Shown one piece after another: positions 63,518 to 64,000 of a stretch of DNA of 64,000 nt. The stretch's first letter is position 1, and each line of letters opens with the position of its first letter. This stretch comes from Segatella cerevisiae (lineage in GTDB: Bacteria; Bacteroidota; Bacteroidia; Bacteroidales; Bacteroidaceae). Both the position numbers and the translations under genes were made by a program. The notes below the pieces were generated by a model. It saw only the letters and a program-made list of their open reading frames with translations, was not told the DNA's origin and ran no database searches. The stretch spans positions 1-64,000 of the forward strand of contig NZ_JAMXLY010000005.1 in the NCBI RefSeq assembly GCF_024054555.1, written 5' to 3'.

Positions 63518-64000
63518 ATGGTCAAGACATTTGAAAATTTTGAAGTATGGTTTGTTACCGGCGCTCAACTCCTCTATGGTGGAGACGCCGTCAAACAAGT
63601 GGATGGACATTCTAAAGAGATGGTAGACGGATTGAACAAATCCGGTCGTCTGCCTATTAAGGTGGTCTATAAAGGCACCGCCAATAATACCAATGAAGTT
63701 GCTGCTGTGATGTCTGAAGCAAATTGTGACAAGAAATGTGTCGGCGTCATCACATGGATGCATACCTTCTCTCCTGCAAAAATGTGGATCCACGGTTTGC
63801 AGATTCTGCAGAAGCCCCTCCTCCATCTCCATACCCAGTACAACCAGCATATTCCTTATGACACGATGGACATGGACTTCATGAACCTGAATCAAAGTGC
63901 CCATGGTGACCGCGAATATGCGCATATCATCGCCCGTCTCCGGAAACCTTGCAAGACGGTCATCGGCTATTGGAAAGACGGCAAGACACAAGACCACATT
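63518..64000 (+). CDS. araA: L-arabinose isomerase, N-terminal part (runs off the window)
   Basis: 161 codons from the ATG at 63518 (MVKTFENFEVWFVTGAQLLYG) to the window edge; the family is about 500 residues, so two thirds are missing here. The N-terminal signature is typical: FVTGAQLLYGGDAVKQVDGHSKEM, then GVITWMHTFSPAKMWIHGLQILQKPLLHLHTQYNQHIPYDTMDMDFMNLNQSAHGDREYA. The enzyme isomerises L-arabinose to L-ribulose in the cytoplasm. A kinase (araB) should lie elsewhere or downstream, since none is visible in the window. Confidence 0.95.
   Translation, partial: MVKTFENFEVWFVTGAQLLYGGDAVKQVDGHSKEMVDGLNKSGRLPIKVVYKGTANNTNEVAAVMSEANCDKKCVGVITWMHTFSPAKMWIHGLQILQKPLLHLHTQYNQHIPYDTMDMDFMNLNQSAHGDREYAHIIARLRKPCKTVIGYWKDGKTQDHI

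Overview
The window is a chromosomal segment of an anaerobic Bacteroidota bacterium, most like Prevotella/Segatella or a close relative in Bacteroidales. Four things point there. Tandem SusC/SusD pairs come with a hybrid two-component regulator. Promoters have the form TTTG-N19/20-TAnnTTTG with no strong Shine-Dalgarno sites. Several Bacteroidales-specific families occur (DUF4468, putative porin, DUF4890, EFR1 ferredoxin, FGGY XylB next to XylA). The xylan locus has the gene order described for the xus cluster of Prevotella bryantii. Names come from reading the translations; no database search was possible. I saw no rRNA, tRNA, CRISPR array, insertion sequence or prophage.

Region 1 (1-14 kb) is mostly housekeeping. 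It starts with a TPR protein and a 2-oxoacid:ferredoxin oxidoreductase operon (ferredoxin, KorA, KorB, KorC). Next come a small membrane protein with a CobW GTPase fused to a GNAT acetyltransferase, a secreted yellow/MRJP-like beta-propeller, a DUF4890 protein, a DUF4468 / two-TM protein / putative porin group, menaquinone MenA, an HD-domain hydrolase, a candidate structured RNA of about 200 nt, and riboflavin synthase.

Region 2 (14-33 kb) holds a stand-alone LytTR regulator, a protein joining two CBM20-like domains to a HAD phosphatase, MltG, a candidate minus-strand small RNA, GlnS with a TPR protein, a DedA protein, the GDP-fucose operon manC-gmd-fcl, xylBA (xylulokinase, xylose isomerase), a winged-helix protein, AspS, a DUF1573 protein and an EFR1 ferredoxin.

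Region 3 (33-58.5 kb) is a xylan polysaccharide-utilisation locus on the minus strand. The core operon is xusA-xusB-xusC-xusD-xusE-xyn10. Around it are a CE6-CE1 esterase, two GH43 enzymes and a GH95 enzyme. A divergent 1347-residue hybrid two-component system (54480-58523) is the likely xylan sensor. Inferred flow: SusC/D pairs and a surface lipoprotein bind and import oligosaccharides released by a GH10 lipoprotein; the esterases, GH43s and GH95 strip side chains; xylose enters through XylA and XylB.

Region 4 (59-64 kb) is an arabinose operon: aldose 1-epimerase lipoprotein, sodium/sugar symporter, Nudix-fold AraR regulator, AraD and the first part of AraA, which runs off the window. With the xylan locus it covers both main sugars of arabinoxylan.

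Most interesting second looks: the CBM20-HAD chimera, the CobW-GNAT fusion, two candidate non-coding RNAs (13.2 kb plus strand, 17.9 kb minus strand), a SusC lacking its N-terminal carboxypeptidase-like domain, and a decayed reading frame in the GH95 leader.
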